NCBI GenBank assembly: GCA_900552725.1
Contig: USAT01000074.1
Coordinates: forward strand, 1-9,916
Origin: an uncultured Eubacteriales bacterium
Lineage (GTDB): Bacteria > Bacillota > Clostridia > Oscillospirales > Oscillospiraceae
Reading direction: 5' to 3'
DNA length: 9,916 nucleotides
In this document: positions 1 through 6,709 of the stretch, piece by piece
Layout: each line of letters starts with the position of its first letter
Numbering within the stretch: the first letter of the stretch is position 1
The notes under the pieces: generated by a model
Told to the model about the DNA's origin: nothing
The model's database searches: none
The model's input: the letters and a program-made list of their open reading frames with translations, nothing else
Position numbers and translations under genes: made by a program

Positions 1-60
1 TGGTAAGGCAAGGGACTTTGACTCCCTCATCCGCTGGTTCGAGTCCAGCCATCCCTGCCA
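1..60 (+). tRNA. tRNA-Gln(TTG), 5' end cut by window
   Basis: Only the part from the D loop onward is present. The anticodon arm is a 5-bp stem (AGGGA at 11-15, TCCCT at 23-27) around a 7-base loop with anticodon TTG at 18-20, which reads CAA (Gln). The T arm follows with a GCTGG/CCAGC stem and a TTCGAGT loop, then the 3' acceptor strand CATCCCT, discriminator G and an encoded CCA at 58-60. The missing 5' acceptor strand lies upstream of the window. It is followed 35 bases later by tRNA-Lys, so the two are probably processed from one transcript whose promoter is outside the window. Confidence 0.93.
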
Positions 61-95
61 GACGTTGAACGGGCCGCGGGCCTGTGGTGATATAC

Positions 96-171
96 GCTCC
101 GTTAGCTCAGTCGGTAGAGCACCTGCCTTTTAAGCAGGGTGTCCGGGGTTCGAATCCCCGACGGGGCACCA
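96..171 (+). tRNA. tRNA-Lys(TTT)
   Basis: A complete 76-base cloverleaf. The acceptor strands GCTCCGT (96-102) and ACGGGGC pair with one G-T wobble, the anticodon stem CCTGC/GCAGG encloses loop 127-133 with anticodon TTT at 129-131, and the T arm has a CGGGG/CCCCG stem with a TTCGAAT loop. The CCA tail is encoded at 169-171. The gene runs straight into its terminator: the last base of CCA is also the first base of the terminator stem. Open frames crossing this gene on both strands are spurious translations of the tRNA. Confidence 0.97.
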
Positions 172-207
172 AAAAGATACGCCACCCTTTGGGTGGCGTA
201 TCTTTTT
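171..207 (+). terminator. Rho-independent terminator of the tRNA cluster
   Basis: A perfect 17-bp inverted repeat (171-187 with 191-207) with a TTT loop. The GC-rich core GCCACCC/GGGTGGC lies inside an A-rich 5' flank and a 3' run of five T. Because the A run pairs with the T run it could also terminate transcription coming from the right. It begins at the tRNA-Lys CCA end, so the primary transcript must be trimmed at that point. Confidence 0.93.
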
Positions 208-208
208 G

Positions 209-350
209 CCCGTCGGGGATTCGAAACGAGCTCCGGCCTCACACGTCCCTTTGGGACGTTGAGACCGGGCGCAACGTGCTGGTGGCACGTTGCATCAGCG
301 AGAGTCGAATCCCCTCCAACGGCCAGCCCCTCGATGGGGCGGCCGTTGGA
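209..350. repeat. Nested inverted repeats beside tRNA-Lys, including an inverted T-arm copy
   Basis: Positions 209-225 are an exact 17-base reverse complement of tRNA-Lys 149-165 (T loop, T stem and acceptor 3' strand). A 10-bp closing stem (215-224 with 305-314) then encloses two hairpins: one centred on ACGTCCC-TTT-GGGACGT (243-259, with CTC/GAG and CCGG pairs outside it), and GCAACGTGC-TGGTG-GCACGTTGC (271-293). This makes a three-way junction. Directly next to it, 315-324 pairs with 341-350 and 326-330 pairs with 336-340, giving 15 bp with one bulged A. I see no convincing gene or ribosome binding site between 208 and 490. It may be a repeat element associated with tRNA ends or a structured RNA; the sequence does not decide between these. 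Confidence 0.7.
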
Positions 351-418
351 CTTCCGGCGTGGCCTGCGTTGCGCCAGCCGATGCCCGCGCTCCTTCTGGG
401 CGGCCACCGGTCGCATGT

Positions 419-446
419 CCCCGTTTCTCCGGTTGCCAAAACGGGG
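419..446. promoter_or_regulatory. 8-bp dyad overlapping the -35 box of the 494-970 gene
   Basis: CCCCGTTT (419-426) and AAACGGGG (439-446) form a perfect inverted repeat with a 12-base spacer, so half-site centres are 20 bp apart. The -35 hexamer (433-438) sits in the spacer. Position and geometry fit an operator for a dimeric repressor; a hairpin from upstream transcription is the alternative. The binding protein is unknown. Confidence 0.45.
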
Positions 447-461
447 CAAATGGGGTATACT
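433..461 (+). promoter_or_regulatory. Sigma-A type promoter for the COG2426-like gene
   Basis: The -35 box is TTGCCA (433-438) and the -10 box is TATACT (456-461), each matching five of six consensus bases, with a 17-bp spacer. The predicted transcript start near 468 leaves a leader of about 25 bases before the ATG at 494. Confidence 0.75.
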
Positions 462-493
462 GGTACCATCTCAACAAAGGATATCATTGCCAT

Positions 494-970
494 ATGTTCA
501 AACACATTCTCATCGTTTTTCTGGTCTCCATGGTGCCGCTGATCGAGCTGCGGGGCGCCATCCCCTACGGCGTGCTGTACGGCCTGCCCCTGTGGCTGAC
601 GTTCCTGGTGGCCATCATGGGCAACATGCTGCCGGTGCCGGTGATCTATTTCCTGGCCCGGAAGGTGCTGGTGTGGGGCCAGGATAAGCCCGTCATCGGG
701 CGGTTCTTCTCCTTCTGTCTGCGGAAGGGCGAGGCTGCCGGAGAAAAGCTGAAGGCCAAGGCGGGCCGGGGCCTTTTCTGGGCGCTGCTGCTGTTTGTGG
801 GCATCCCTCTGCCGGGCACCGGCGCATGGACAGGGACACTGGCGGCCAGCCTTCTGAACATGGGCTTCAAAAAGAGCGTGCTGGCCTGTATGGGCGGCGT
901 GGTGCTGGCGGGTGTCATCATGGGCACGCTGAGCCTGCTGGGCGTGTCGGTGTTCGGGACGATCGGATAA
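494..970 (+). CDS. Small integral membrane protein, COG2426 / Sm_multidrug_ex family
   Basis: This 158-residue protein is almost entirely hydrophobic and matches the family named 'small multi-drug export protein' (COG2426). Its transport activity is weakly supported in general, so I would not assign a substrate. Hydrophobic segments lie near residues 5-17, 27-58, 94-115 and 130-155, with a basic cytoplasmic-looking stretch at 77-93. Two conserved-looking motifs are E18-L-R-G-A-I-P24 and G103-IPLPGTGAWTG; such paired polar/proline motifs resemble the re-entrant loops of DedA-like proteins (inference). The ATG at 494 was chosen because the leader upstream is tRNA-repeat sequence, the promoter start lies near 468, and AAAGGA (476-481) stands 12 bases ahead, which is a little long for a ribosome binding site. 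No clear terminator follows it. Confidence 0.86.
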   Translation: MFKHILIVFLVSMVPLIELRGAIPYGVLYGLPLWLTFLVAIMGNMLPVPVIYFLARKVLVWGQDKPVIGRFFSFCLRKGEAAGEKLKAKAGRGLFWALLLFVGIPLPGTGAWTGTLAASLLNMGFKKSVLACMGGVVLAGVIMGTLSLLGVSVFGTIG

Positions 971-997
971 AGCGACCCGGCAAAACAGACGCAGAAC

Positions 998-1049
998 GGT
1001 ACAATAGCTTGATTATAAAGCCGGAAAATGGTACAATAACCTGATAATA
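998..1049 (+). repeat. Two direct copies of a 20-base repeat in the promoter region of the pyrF-like operon
   Basis: Copies at 998-1017 and 1030-1049 match at 17 of 20 positions and both begin GGTACAATA. Their starts are 32 bp apart, close to three helical turns, so proteins bound to both would sit on the same DNA face. The second copy contains the likely -10 box TACAAT, and the first contains the -35 box. This suggests either an operator pair or a duplicated promoter. Confidence 0.6.
1009..1037 (+). promoter_or_regulatory. Probable promoter of the pyrF-like/phosphatase/ygiQ operon
   Basis: TTGATT (1009-1014) and TACAAT (1032-1037) are separated by 17 bp, matching four and five of six consensus bases. 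The expected start near 1044 gives a leader of about 40 bases to the ATG at 1085. A second TACAAT at 1000-1005 lacks a good -35 partner. Confidence 0.6.
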
Positions 1050-1084
1050 CTTGATAAAAAACTGTGACCAAAGGAGTACCCGCC

Positions 1085-1840
1085 ATGTCCATCGAGAAAT
1101 TACAGGCCGCCATCCGGGAGCGCAAGACTCCCATCGCGCTGGGTCTTGCCCCGGAGATCGGGAAGATCTCCCCCAAGATCGTGAAAAATTTTGAAGAGAT
1201 GTTTGGCCCCGGCCTGATGGCCAGCGCCGAGGCGCTGCGGTTCCACGCCTGCCAGGCTATGGACGCGGCCCAGGGCAAGCTGCCCGCCGTGGTCATCAGC
1301 GCCGAGCACTATCTGCGCTATGGCATGATGGGCGCAGACGTGCTGAGCAATCTCACCGGCGCGGCGTCGGCCCGCGGGCTGTACGCCATCGTGGACTGCC
1401 GCACCACCCGGCCTGAGCTGTGGCTGTCAAGCCCCATGGCGGGCGACGGCTTTACGGTGATGCCCTATGTGGGCGGCGACTGCGTGCCCCAGGATACGGA
1501 CAAGGCCGTCTTTGCCGTGGTGCGCACCGCCAACGAGAGCTCCGGCGAGGTGCAGAACCTCATCGCCGGCGACCGGCCCCTGTACGCCGCCGTGGCCCAG
1601 CAGATGGCCCGGAAGGGCGCGGCCCTGGTGGTGGAGACCGGGTACAGCTTGGACGTGAAGGAGGTGCGGAAGCGGGCGGGCGGCGCCTTCCTGCTGCTGC
1701 CCTGCTGCGACGGACAGAACGCCCTGCCTGCCTTTGACGACCTGGGCCATGGGGCCATGGTGGTGGACTATGATCTGCAGTACAGCGGCGACGTGGACGC
1801 GGCCATTCAGGAGATGAAAGCGTGGGTGAACGTACTGTGA
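1085..1840 (+). CDS. Orotidine 5'-phosphate decarboxylase-like protein (type 2 fold) lacking the catalytic residues
   Basis: The 251-residue product follows the layout of type 2 (PyrF, Mycobacterium-like) OMP decarboxylases. There is an early beta strand with GLAP at 20-23 where the family has G-hydrophobic-D-P, and a middle strand YAIVDC at 100-105. Then come MPYVGGD at 126-132, and VRTANESSGEVQNL at 146-159, the best preserved family signature. A PCCDGQ segment lies where the phosphate loop is expected. The D-x-K-R-x-D catalytic signature is replaced by D104-C-R-T-T-R109, so the catalytic lysine and second aspartate are gone. The aspartate of GxDP is alanine, and the family VKPQ lysine appears as V70-I-S. 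The protein is therefore probably not an OMP decarboxylase and may bind a nucleotide or act as a regulator. The ATG at 1085 has AAGGAG (1071-1076) 8 bases upstream. An in-frame GTG at 1064 lies upstream of that site and is unlikely. The end overlaps the next gene. Confidence 0.8.
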   Translation: MSIEKLQAAIRERKTPIALGLAPEIGKISPKIVKNFEEMFGPGLMASAEALRFHACQAMDAAQGKLPAVVISAEHYLRYGMMGADVLSNLTGAASARGLYAIVDCRTTRPELWLSSPMAGDGFTVMPYVGGDCVPQDTDKAVFAVVRTANESSGEVQNLIAGDRPLYAAVAQQMARKGAALVVETGYSLDVKEVRKRAGGAFLLLPCCDGQNALPAFDDLGHGAMVVDYDLQYSGDVDAAIQEMKAWVNVL

Positions 1841-2874
1841 CAACGGTTTATCTTGTGCGGCATGCCGAGGCGGAGGGCAACCTCTACCGCATTGCCCATG
1901 GCCAGTATAACGGCCTGATCACCGACCGGGGCTATCAGCAGCTCCATGTGCTGAAGAAGCGGTTTGACGATGTGCATATCGACGCGGTGTACAGCAGCGA
2001 CCTGTTCCGGGCCCGCACCACCGCCCGCGCGGTGTACGAGCCCAAGGGGCTGGAGCTCCATCTGGAGCCTGCCTTCCGGGAGATCCACATGGGCTGCTGG
2101 GAGGGACGCCCCTGGCAGGAGCTGAACACCGCCTATGAGGAGCAGATGTTTTACTTCAACCGCCAGTTGGACAAGTTCCATGTGGAGGGCAGCGAGACGG
2201 CCCAGCAGGTGCTGGATCGCTACATCCCCGCATTGAAGCGGGTGGCGGCGGAGAACGACGGAAAGACCATCGCCATATTCAGCCACGGCGCGGCCATGCG
2301 GATGGTACTGGGTACGCTGAACGGCCTGCCGCTGTCCCAGGTGGGGGAGACGCCCCACGGCGATAACACCGCCGTGTCGCTGCTGGAGATCGACGGCGAC
2401 GACATCCGGGTGGTGTACATGAACGACAACAGCCACCAGGTGGAGGCGGGGCTTTCCACCTTTGCCAAGCAGACGTGGTGGCGGGACAAGCGGATGATGA
2501 GCGGCGGCCAGTACTATAAGGACATGGACGAGGCCACGGCGGCGCGCTTCGGCGTTCCGGCGGAGGGCAAGCGCATCGCCGTGTGGTTTGAAAATGAGCC
2601 GGTGGGCGCGGTAACGCTGCTGCCGGACAGGGCCAGCGACGCGGGCTGGATCGGCTATTACTATCTGGAGCCCACCATGCGGGGCCGCAACTACGGCATC
2701 CCGCCCCTGGGTCAGGCGGTGCAGTTCTATCGGGAGCGGGGCATCGACCGGCTGCGGCTGCGGTGCGTGGACGAGCAGACGAGAGGCTTTTTCGCCCATT
2801 ACGGCTTCTACCCCCTGGAGGGCGACGTGATGGAGAAGTATATCGGCTATGAGCCGCGGGAGATCGTATGGTAA
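1822..2874 (+). CDS. Histidine phosphatase domain fused to a GNAT acetyltransferase domain
   Basis: A 350-residue two-domain protein. Residues 8-200 are a phosphoglycerate-mutase-like histidine phosphatase: R13-H14-A-E16 holds the nucleophile, SSDLFRARTTA at 58-68 holds the phosphate-pocket arginine, REIHMGCWEG at 86-95 holds the acidic residue, and FSHGA with H155 is the second histidine. All key residues are present, so activity is likely; the substrate is unknown. Residues from about 225 to 345 resemble a GNAT N-acetyltransferase, with an acetyl-CoA loop-like segment RGRNYGI and a C-terminal FFAHYGFYPLEG. The loop deviates from the usual R/Q-x-x-G-x-G/A. The start is GTG at 1822, with AGGAG (1809-1813) spaced 8 bases; a second GTG at 1837 overlaps the upstream TGA and is an alternative. 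Overlap with the pyrF-like gene implies translational coupling. Confidence 0.85.
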   Translation: MGERTVTTVYLVRHAEAEGNLYRIAHGQYNGLITDRGYQQLHVLKKRFDDVHIDAVYSSDLFRARTTARAVYEPKGLELHLEPAFREIHMGCWEGRPWQELNTAYEEQMFYFNRQLDKFHVEGSETAQQVLDRYIPALKRVAAENDGKTIAIFSHGAAMRMVLGTLNGLPLSQVGETPHGDNTAVSLLEIDGDDIRVVYMNDNSHQVEAGLSTFAKQTWWRDKRMMSGGQYYKDMDEATAARFGVPAEGKRIAVWFENEPVGAVTLLPDRASDAGWIGYYYLEPTMRGRNYGIPPLGQAVQFYRERGIDRLRLRCVDEQTRGFFAHYGFYPLEGDVMEKYIGYEPREIVW

Positions 2875-4850
2875 AGGGAACGGAATTTTTGCCGGTGAGC
2901 CGGGACGAGATGATCGACCGGGGCTGGTACTACTATGACTTTCTGGTGGTGACGGCGGACGGCTATATCGACCATCCCAGCTTCGGCAGCGCCATTATCG
3001 CCCGGCTGCTGGAGGGCGAGGGCTACCGTGTGGCGGTGCTGGCCCAGCCGGACTGGCACGATGCCGAGGCCTTCCGCGCCATGGGCAAGCCCCGGTACGG
3101 CGTGCTGATCGGCGGCGGCAATCTGGACTCCATGGTGGCCCACTATACGGTGGCCAAGCGGCGGCGGACGCAGGATCTGTACAGCCCCGGCGGCAAGCTG
3201 GGCTTCCGGCCCGACCGGCCCACCATCGTTTACGCCAACCGGGCCAGGGAGGCCTTCCCCGACACGCCCATCGTCATCGGCGGGTTGGAGGCGTCACTGC
3301 GGCGGTTTGCCCACTATGACTACTGGGACGACAAGGTGCGCCGTCCCATCCTGTTTGACGCCCCCGCCGACCTGCTGGTGTACGGCATGGGGGAGAGCGC
3401 TACGGTGGAGATCGCCCGCCGTCTGGCGGCGAGAACGCCAGTGGGCGACATCACCGACGTCCGCGGCACCGCCTGCATCGTCACCGACCCGGCGGTGTGC
3501 CGGTATCATGAGGTGACGTGTCCCTCCTTCGAGGAGGTGCGGGACGACAAGACCGCCTATGCCCAGGCCACCAAGGTGCAATATGACGAGCACGACCCCA
3601 TCCGGGGCAAGGCGATATTGCAGCAGTGTCAGGGCCGCTGGCTGCTGGTGAATCCGCCCCAGCGTCCCCTGAACCGGCAGGCGCTGGACAGGCTCTATGA
3701 CCTGCCCTTTACCCGCGAGGTGCATCCCATGTACACCGAGGGCATCCCCGCCATCGAGGAGGTGCGGTTCTCCATCTGCCACAACCGGGGCTGCTTCGGC
3801 GGGTGCAATTTCTGCGCCCTGGCCTTCCATCAGGGGCGGATGGTCACCTCACGCAGCATCGAGTCGGTGCTTGCGGAGGCGGAGCTGCTGACCCACGATC
3901 CCCGCTTCAAGGGTTATATCCACGATGTGGGCGGCCCCAGCGCCAACTTCCGCCATACCTCCTGCCGCCAGCAGAAGGAGCACGGCATGTGCAAGGGCAA
4001 GTCCTGCCTGGCACCGGAGCCCTGCAAGAATCTGGACGCCGACCACAGCGAGTATACAGAGCTTTTGCAGCGGATGCGGAGGATCCCCGGCATCAAGAAG
4101 GTATTCGTCCGCAGCGGCGTGCGGTATGACTATATGCTGCAGGACAAGAACAAGGACTTTTTCCGGGAGCTAGTGGACTATCACGTCAGCGGCCAGTTGA
4201 AGGTGGCGCCGGAGCACTGCGTCAGCAGCGTGCTGGACTATATGGGAAAGCCCCATTTCGACGTGTTCCTGAAATTCTGGCGGCAGTATCAGAAGCTGAA
4301 CGAGTCCGACGGGCGGGAGCAGTATCTGGTGCCGTATCTCATGTCCTCGCACCCCGGCTGCACCCTGAACGACGCGGTGGAGCTGGCGGTGTTCCTCAAG
4401 CGCACCGGCCACCAGCCGGAGCAGGTGCAGGACTTCTATCCCACGCCGGGCACCATGTCCACCTGCATGTACTATACCGGCATCGACCCCCGCACCATGA
4501 AGCCGGTGTATGTGGCCCGGGATCCCCACGACAAGGCGCTGCAACGGGCGCTGCTGCAGTGGGGCCGGGGCGACAGGCGCTCGCTGGTGATCGAGGCGCT
4601 GGAGAAAACGGAGCGCACCGACCTGATCGGCTTTACACCGGACTGCCTTATCCGTCCGGTGAAGGGGGAGAAGTACTTCGGCCTGAAGCCGGAGGAGCGG
4701 CAGCAGTCGCCCAAAAAGAAAAAGGACGGCCGTCCCCCCAAGCCGGAGGGCACCGTTCACCGGGGCCGCCGCACCGACGGCCAGAAGGGGAAGATGTCCC
4801 CCAAGAAGAAGGCCGCCTTTGCCAAGCAGCGGGCGAAAAAGACGAAATAA
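2868..4850 (+). CDS. ygiQ: YgiQ family radical SAM protein (UPF0313)
   Basis: A 660-residue protein with the YgiQ architecture. The N-terminal domain (about 1-290) opens with the family segment around YYDFLVVTADGYIDHPSFG and contains a GGLEASLRR motif. The radical SAM core has C309-x3-C313-x2-C316, the three cysteines expected to bind a 4Fe-4S cluster and S-adenosylmethionine. A further cysteine set (C366, C375, C380, C386) follows GGPSANF and may hold a second cluster, as I recall in other family members. The C-terminal part carries the VQDFYPTPGT and MYYTG signatures. The last 60 residues are a lysine-rich, probably disordered tail that may bind nucleic acid (inference). The biochemical role of YgiQ is not established. 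Its ATG lies in the ATGGTAA overlap with the upstream gene, so translation is coupled. A strong terminator follows 4 bases after the stop. Confidence 0.93.
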   Translation: MVKGTEFLPVSRDEMIDRGWYYYDFLVVTADGYIDHPSFGSAIIARLLEGEGYRVAVLAQPDWHDAEAFRAMGKPRYGVLIGGGNLDSMVAHYTVAKRRRTQDLYSPGGKLGFRPDRPTIVYANRAREAFPDTPIVIGGLEASLRRFAHYDYWDDKVRRPILFDAPADLLVYGMGESATVEIARRLAARTPVGDITDVRGTACIVTDPAVCRYHEVTCPSFEEVRDDKTAYAQATKVQYDEHDPIRGKAILQQCQGRWLLVNPPQRPLNRQALDRLYDLPFTREVHPMYTEGIPAIEEVRFSICHNRGCFGGCNFCALAFHQGRMVTSRSIESVLAEAELLTHDPRFKGYIHDVGGPSANFRHTSCRQQKEHGMCKGKSCLAPEPCKNLDADHSEYTELLQRMRRIPGIKKVFVRSGVRYDYMLQDKNKDFFRELVDYHVSGQLKVAPEHCVSSVLDYMGKPHFDVFLKFWRQYQKLNESDGREQYLVPYLMSSHPGCTLNDAVELAVFLKRTGHQPEQVQDFYPTPGTMSTCMYYTGIDPRTMKPVYVARDPHDKALQRALLQWGRGDRRSLVIEALEKTERTDLIGFTPDCLIRPVKGEKYFGLKPEERQQSPKKKKDGRPPKPEGTVHRGRRTDGQKGKMSPKKKAAFAKQRAKKTK

Positions 4851-4853
4851 GAT

Positions 4854-4888
4854 GCAAAAAACACCACCCATCCGGGTGGTGTTTTTGC
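4854..4888. terminator. Bidirectional terminator between convergent genes
   Basis: A 13-bp perfect stem (4857-4869 with 4874-4886) with loop ATCC, A-rich on the left and a five-T run on the right. It sits 4 bases after the ygiQ stop and 13 bases from the stop of the minus-strand gene, so it can serve both converging transcripts. Confidence 0.92.
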
Positions 4889-4900
4889 GTATGTGTTGGG

Positions 4901-6694
4901 TCATGCGGCGGGGGTGCCGGCGGGTTCATCCGGCTGGGGCAGGTCGTCGGGGACGGTCTGCGCCGGGGCGGTGCGTTTGACGCTGACGGCGGTCAGGATG
5001 CTGCCCTCGCCCTCGGCATAGCGGACGGTGACGCTGTCACCCACATTCAGGATCACGGCGGCGGGATCGTCGGCGGCGGAGATGGTGTAGTAGCGCGTCT
5101 CGCCGTCCAGGCGGATGAAGTAGACGGTGTTGCCGTCCATGACGGCGCTGCGGAGGTCAGCGATGGTGCCGGACACCTCACCGGAGCCGGTCTCCGGCAG
5201 GGTGCTGTCCTCGGGCTTGATCAGGCCGGAATTCAGCAGCATCTGGCGGTAGTTGGTCTCGCACTCCGCCACGGTGGCGCCGGTGGCCACGATCTGATAC
5301 TGGCTGACGTTGACCATGGCGTACATCTTCACCAGGCCCGCCGCGTCCTTCAGGGCCATGAAGTAGGTGGGCTGCTCCGCCACGTTCAGCAGCAGCGGGA
5401 AGGTGGCGGTGTATTTCATCTGCTGCACCTGGCCCTGGGCGGATTCCATGGCGGAGTACTCCTCCGCGCCGGCCACGGCGTAGAACCGGGTCTCCTTGGT
5501 GCGCTGGTTGGACAGGATGAAGCCCACGTTGGATTCGTCGGACACCACGGAGGTGATGCCGGTGTACATATACACATCGTCGCCGATGGCGATGTAGTTG
5601 TAGCCGTCGGTGGTGACGGTCACCTCGCGCTGGCCGAACAGGGAGTTCCAGAAGCCGTTGATATAGGTGCCGTGATAGTCGTACTGCTGGATGATGAGGT
5701 CGGCGGTGTAGACGTGATCCACCCAGGTGGGGATGTCCGCCACGCTGTAATACGCCGTTTCGCCGGTGACGGCGTTCACCAGCACCGCGCCGGTGATGTC
5801 CGTGCCGCCGAACAGGCCGATGGTGCGGTCGATCCGGGGACAGACCCACCAGGGGCGGCCCTCCTCGTCAATCTCGAAGGCGGGTTCGTCAAAGAGATAG
5901 GTGGGGTAGTGGAAGCGGAGATAGCGGTAGAGGTTGCGGCTGAAATGCTCGGCGGGGGTGTAGCGGATGCCGTCCTGGAGCCGCACCACCTCCACGTTCT
6001 GGGTCACCATGTCGATGATCAGGTAGGCGGGCAGACCGGCCTTGCGGTTGTTGAGCCACTTGATGATGTCGCCGTACTGCAGGGTGGTGACCCGGACGGG
6101 GCGGCCCTTGTAGTTGATCTGGGTGTAGTTGTCGGCCACCTCGAACTGGGACACCATGTCCGCCAGCTCACCCAGCTTGCGGTTGCCCAGCTTGGCGGCG
6201 CTGTCCTTATCCAGCATGGGGATCTGGTCGAAGGAGATCTCCTCCACCTCGGCGGCGAAGTCGCCGGTCTCCACCGTCAGGAGATCCCGGTAGCTGTCGG
6301 CCCGGAACACCTGCCAGCCCAGGGCGCTGCCGATCAGCGCGGTGGCTATCAGTGCGACCGCCAGCAGCAGGGGGATCAGGCACTGCTTTTTCAGGAATTT
6401 GAAATAGCCCCTGACGCCGCTGCCCTGGAAGCCGGAGGTCAGTACGGCGCACAGGCCGTATACGCCGCACACCAGCAGGGCGAAGGCGTAGAATTCCGGG
6501 GCCTTCAGGTTGATGGGGGGCAGGGCGATATAGAAATACGCCGCGGCGAACACCAGCGTGATGGCCAGGTTCAGTACCGTGCGGCCAAAGGGGGTGCCGA
6601 TGGCCTTGCGGGGCTTGGGGGCATGGCCCTCCCGGTGGAAGGGGTTCTGGCCCTTGAAGCCCTGAAAATTGGGATCGTTCCAGTTGGTATTCAT
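4901..6694 (-). CDS. Large membrane-anchored protein of unknown function, three N-terminal TM helices
   Basis: I do not recognise this 597-residue protein. A hydrophilic N-terminus rich in N, G and P (1-38) precedes three predicted membrane helices at about 39-58, 68-88 and 105-126. The remaining 470 residues are soluble, rich in aromatic residues and beta-strand-like, and probably lie outside the membrane. By the positive-inside rule the basic segments at 21-38 and 95-103 would be cytoplasmic, placing the large domain outside. Within it are segments such as YLIIDMVTQNVEVVRL and DRTIGLFGG, a VTGETAYYSV hairpin-like stretch, and a C-terminal OB-like part (about 505-575) with VGDSVTVRYAEGEG. 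The tail is proline-rich and acidic. The ATG at 6694 was chosen because AAAGGAG (6706-6700) stands 5 bases ahead; an upstream in-frame ATG would start inside the palindromic element. The codon and amino acid composition is that of a real gene, and the long open frame on the opposite strand is its shadow. Confidence 0.85.
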   Translation of the reverse strand: MNTNWNDPNFQGFKGQNPFHREGHAPKPRKAIGTPFGRTVLNLAITLVFAAAYFYIALPPINLKAPEFYAFALLVCGVYGLCAVLTSGFQGSGVRGYFKFLKKQCLIPLLLAVALIATALIGSALGWQVFRADSYRDLLTVETGDFAAEVEEISFDQIPMLDKDSAAKLGNRKLGELADMVSQFEVADNYTQINYKGRPVRVTTLQYGDIIKWLNNRKAGLPAYLIIDMVTQNVEVVRLQDGIRYTPAEHFSRNLYRYLRFHYPTYLFDEPAFEIDEEGRPWWVCPRIDRTIGLFGGTDITGAVLVNAVTGETAYYSVADIPTWVDHVYTADLIIQQYDYHGTYINGFWNSLFGQREVTVTTDGYNYIAIGDDVYMYTGITSVVSDESNVGFILSNQRTKETRFYAVAGAEEYSAMESAQGQVQQMKYTATFPLLLNVAEQPTYFMALKDAAGLVKMYAMVNVSQYQIVATGATVAECETNYRQMLLNSGLIKPEDSTLPETGSGEVSGTIADLRSAVMDGNTVYFIRLDGETRYYTISAADDPAAVILNVGDSVTVRYAEGEGSILTAVSVKRTAPAQTVPDDLPQPDEPAGTPAA

Positions 6695-6709
6695 AGGTGC
6701 TCCTTTCTG

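Noticed and set aside
1..225. Integrated element attachment site (attL/attR) at tRNA-Lys
   Set aside because: The copied tRNA segment is inverted, not direct, and no integrase gene is in the window, so a standard tRNA integration scar is not supported.
84..542. Open frames on both strands over tRNA-Lys and the repeats behind it
   Set aside because: They translate tRNA sequence and stem-loops, have no ribosome binding site, and the plus-strand one runs through the terminator and promoter.
1807..2799. A 330-codon minus-strand frame opposite the phosphatase-GNAT gene
   Set aside because: Antisense shadow rich in H, L and V with no ribosome binding site; the plus strand has full catalytic motifs.
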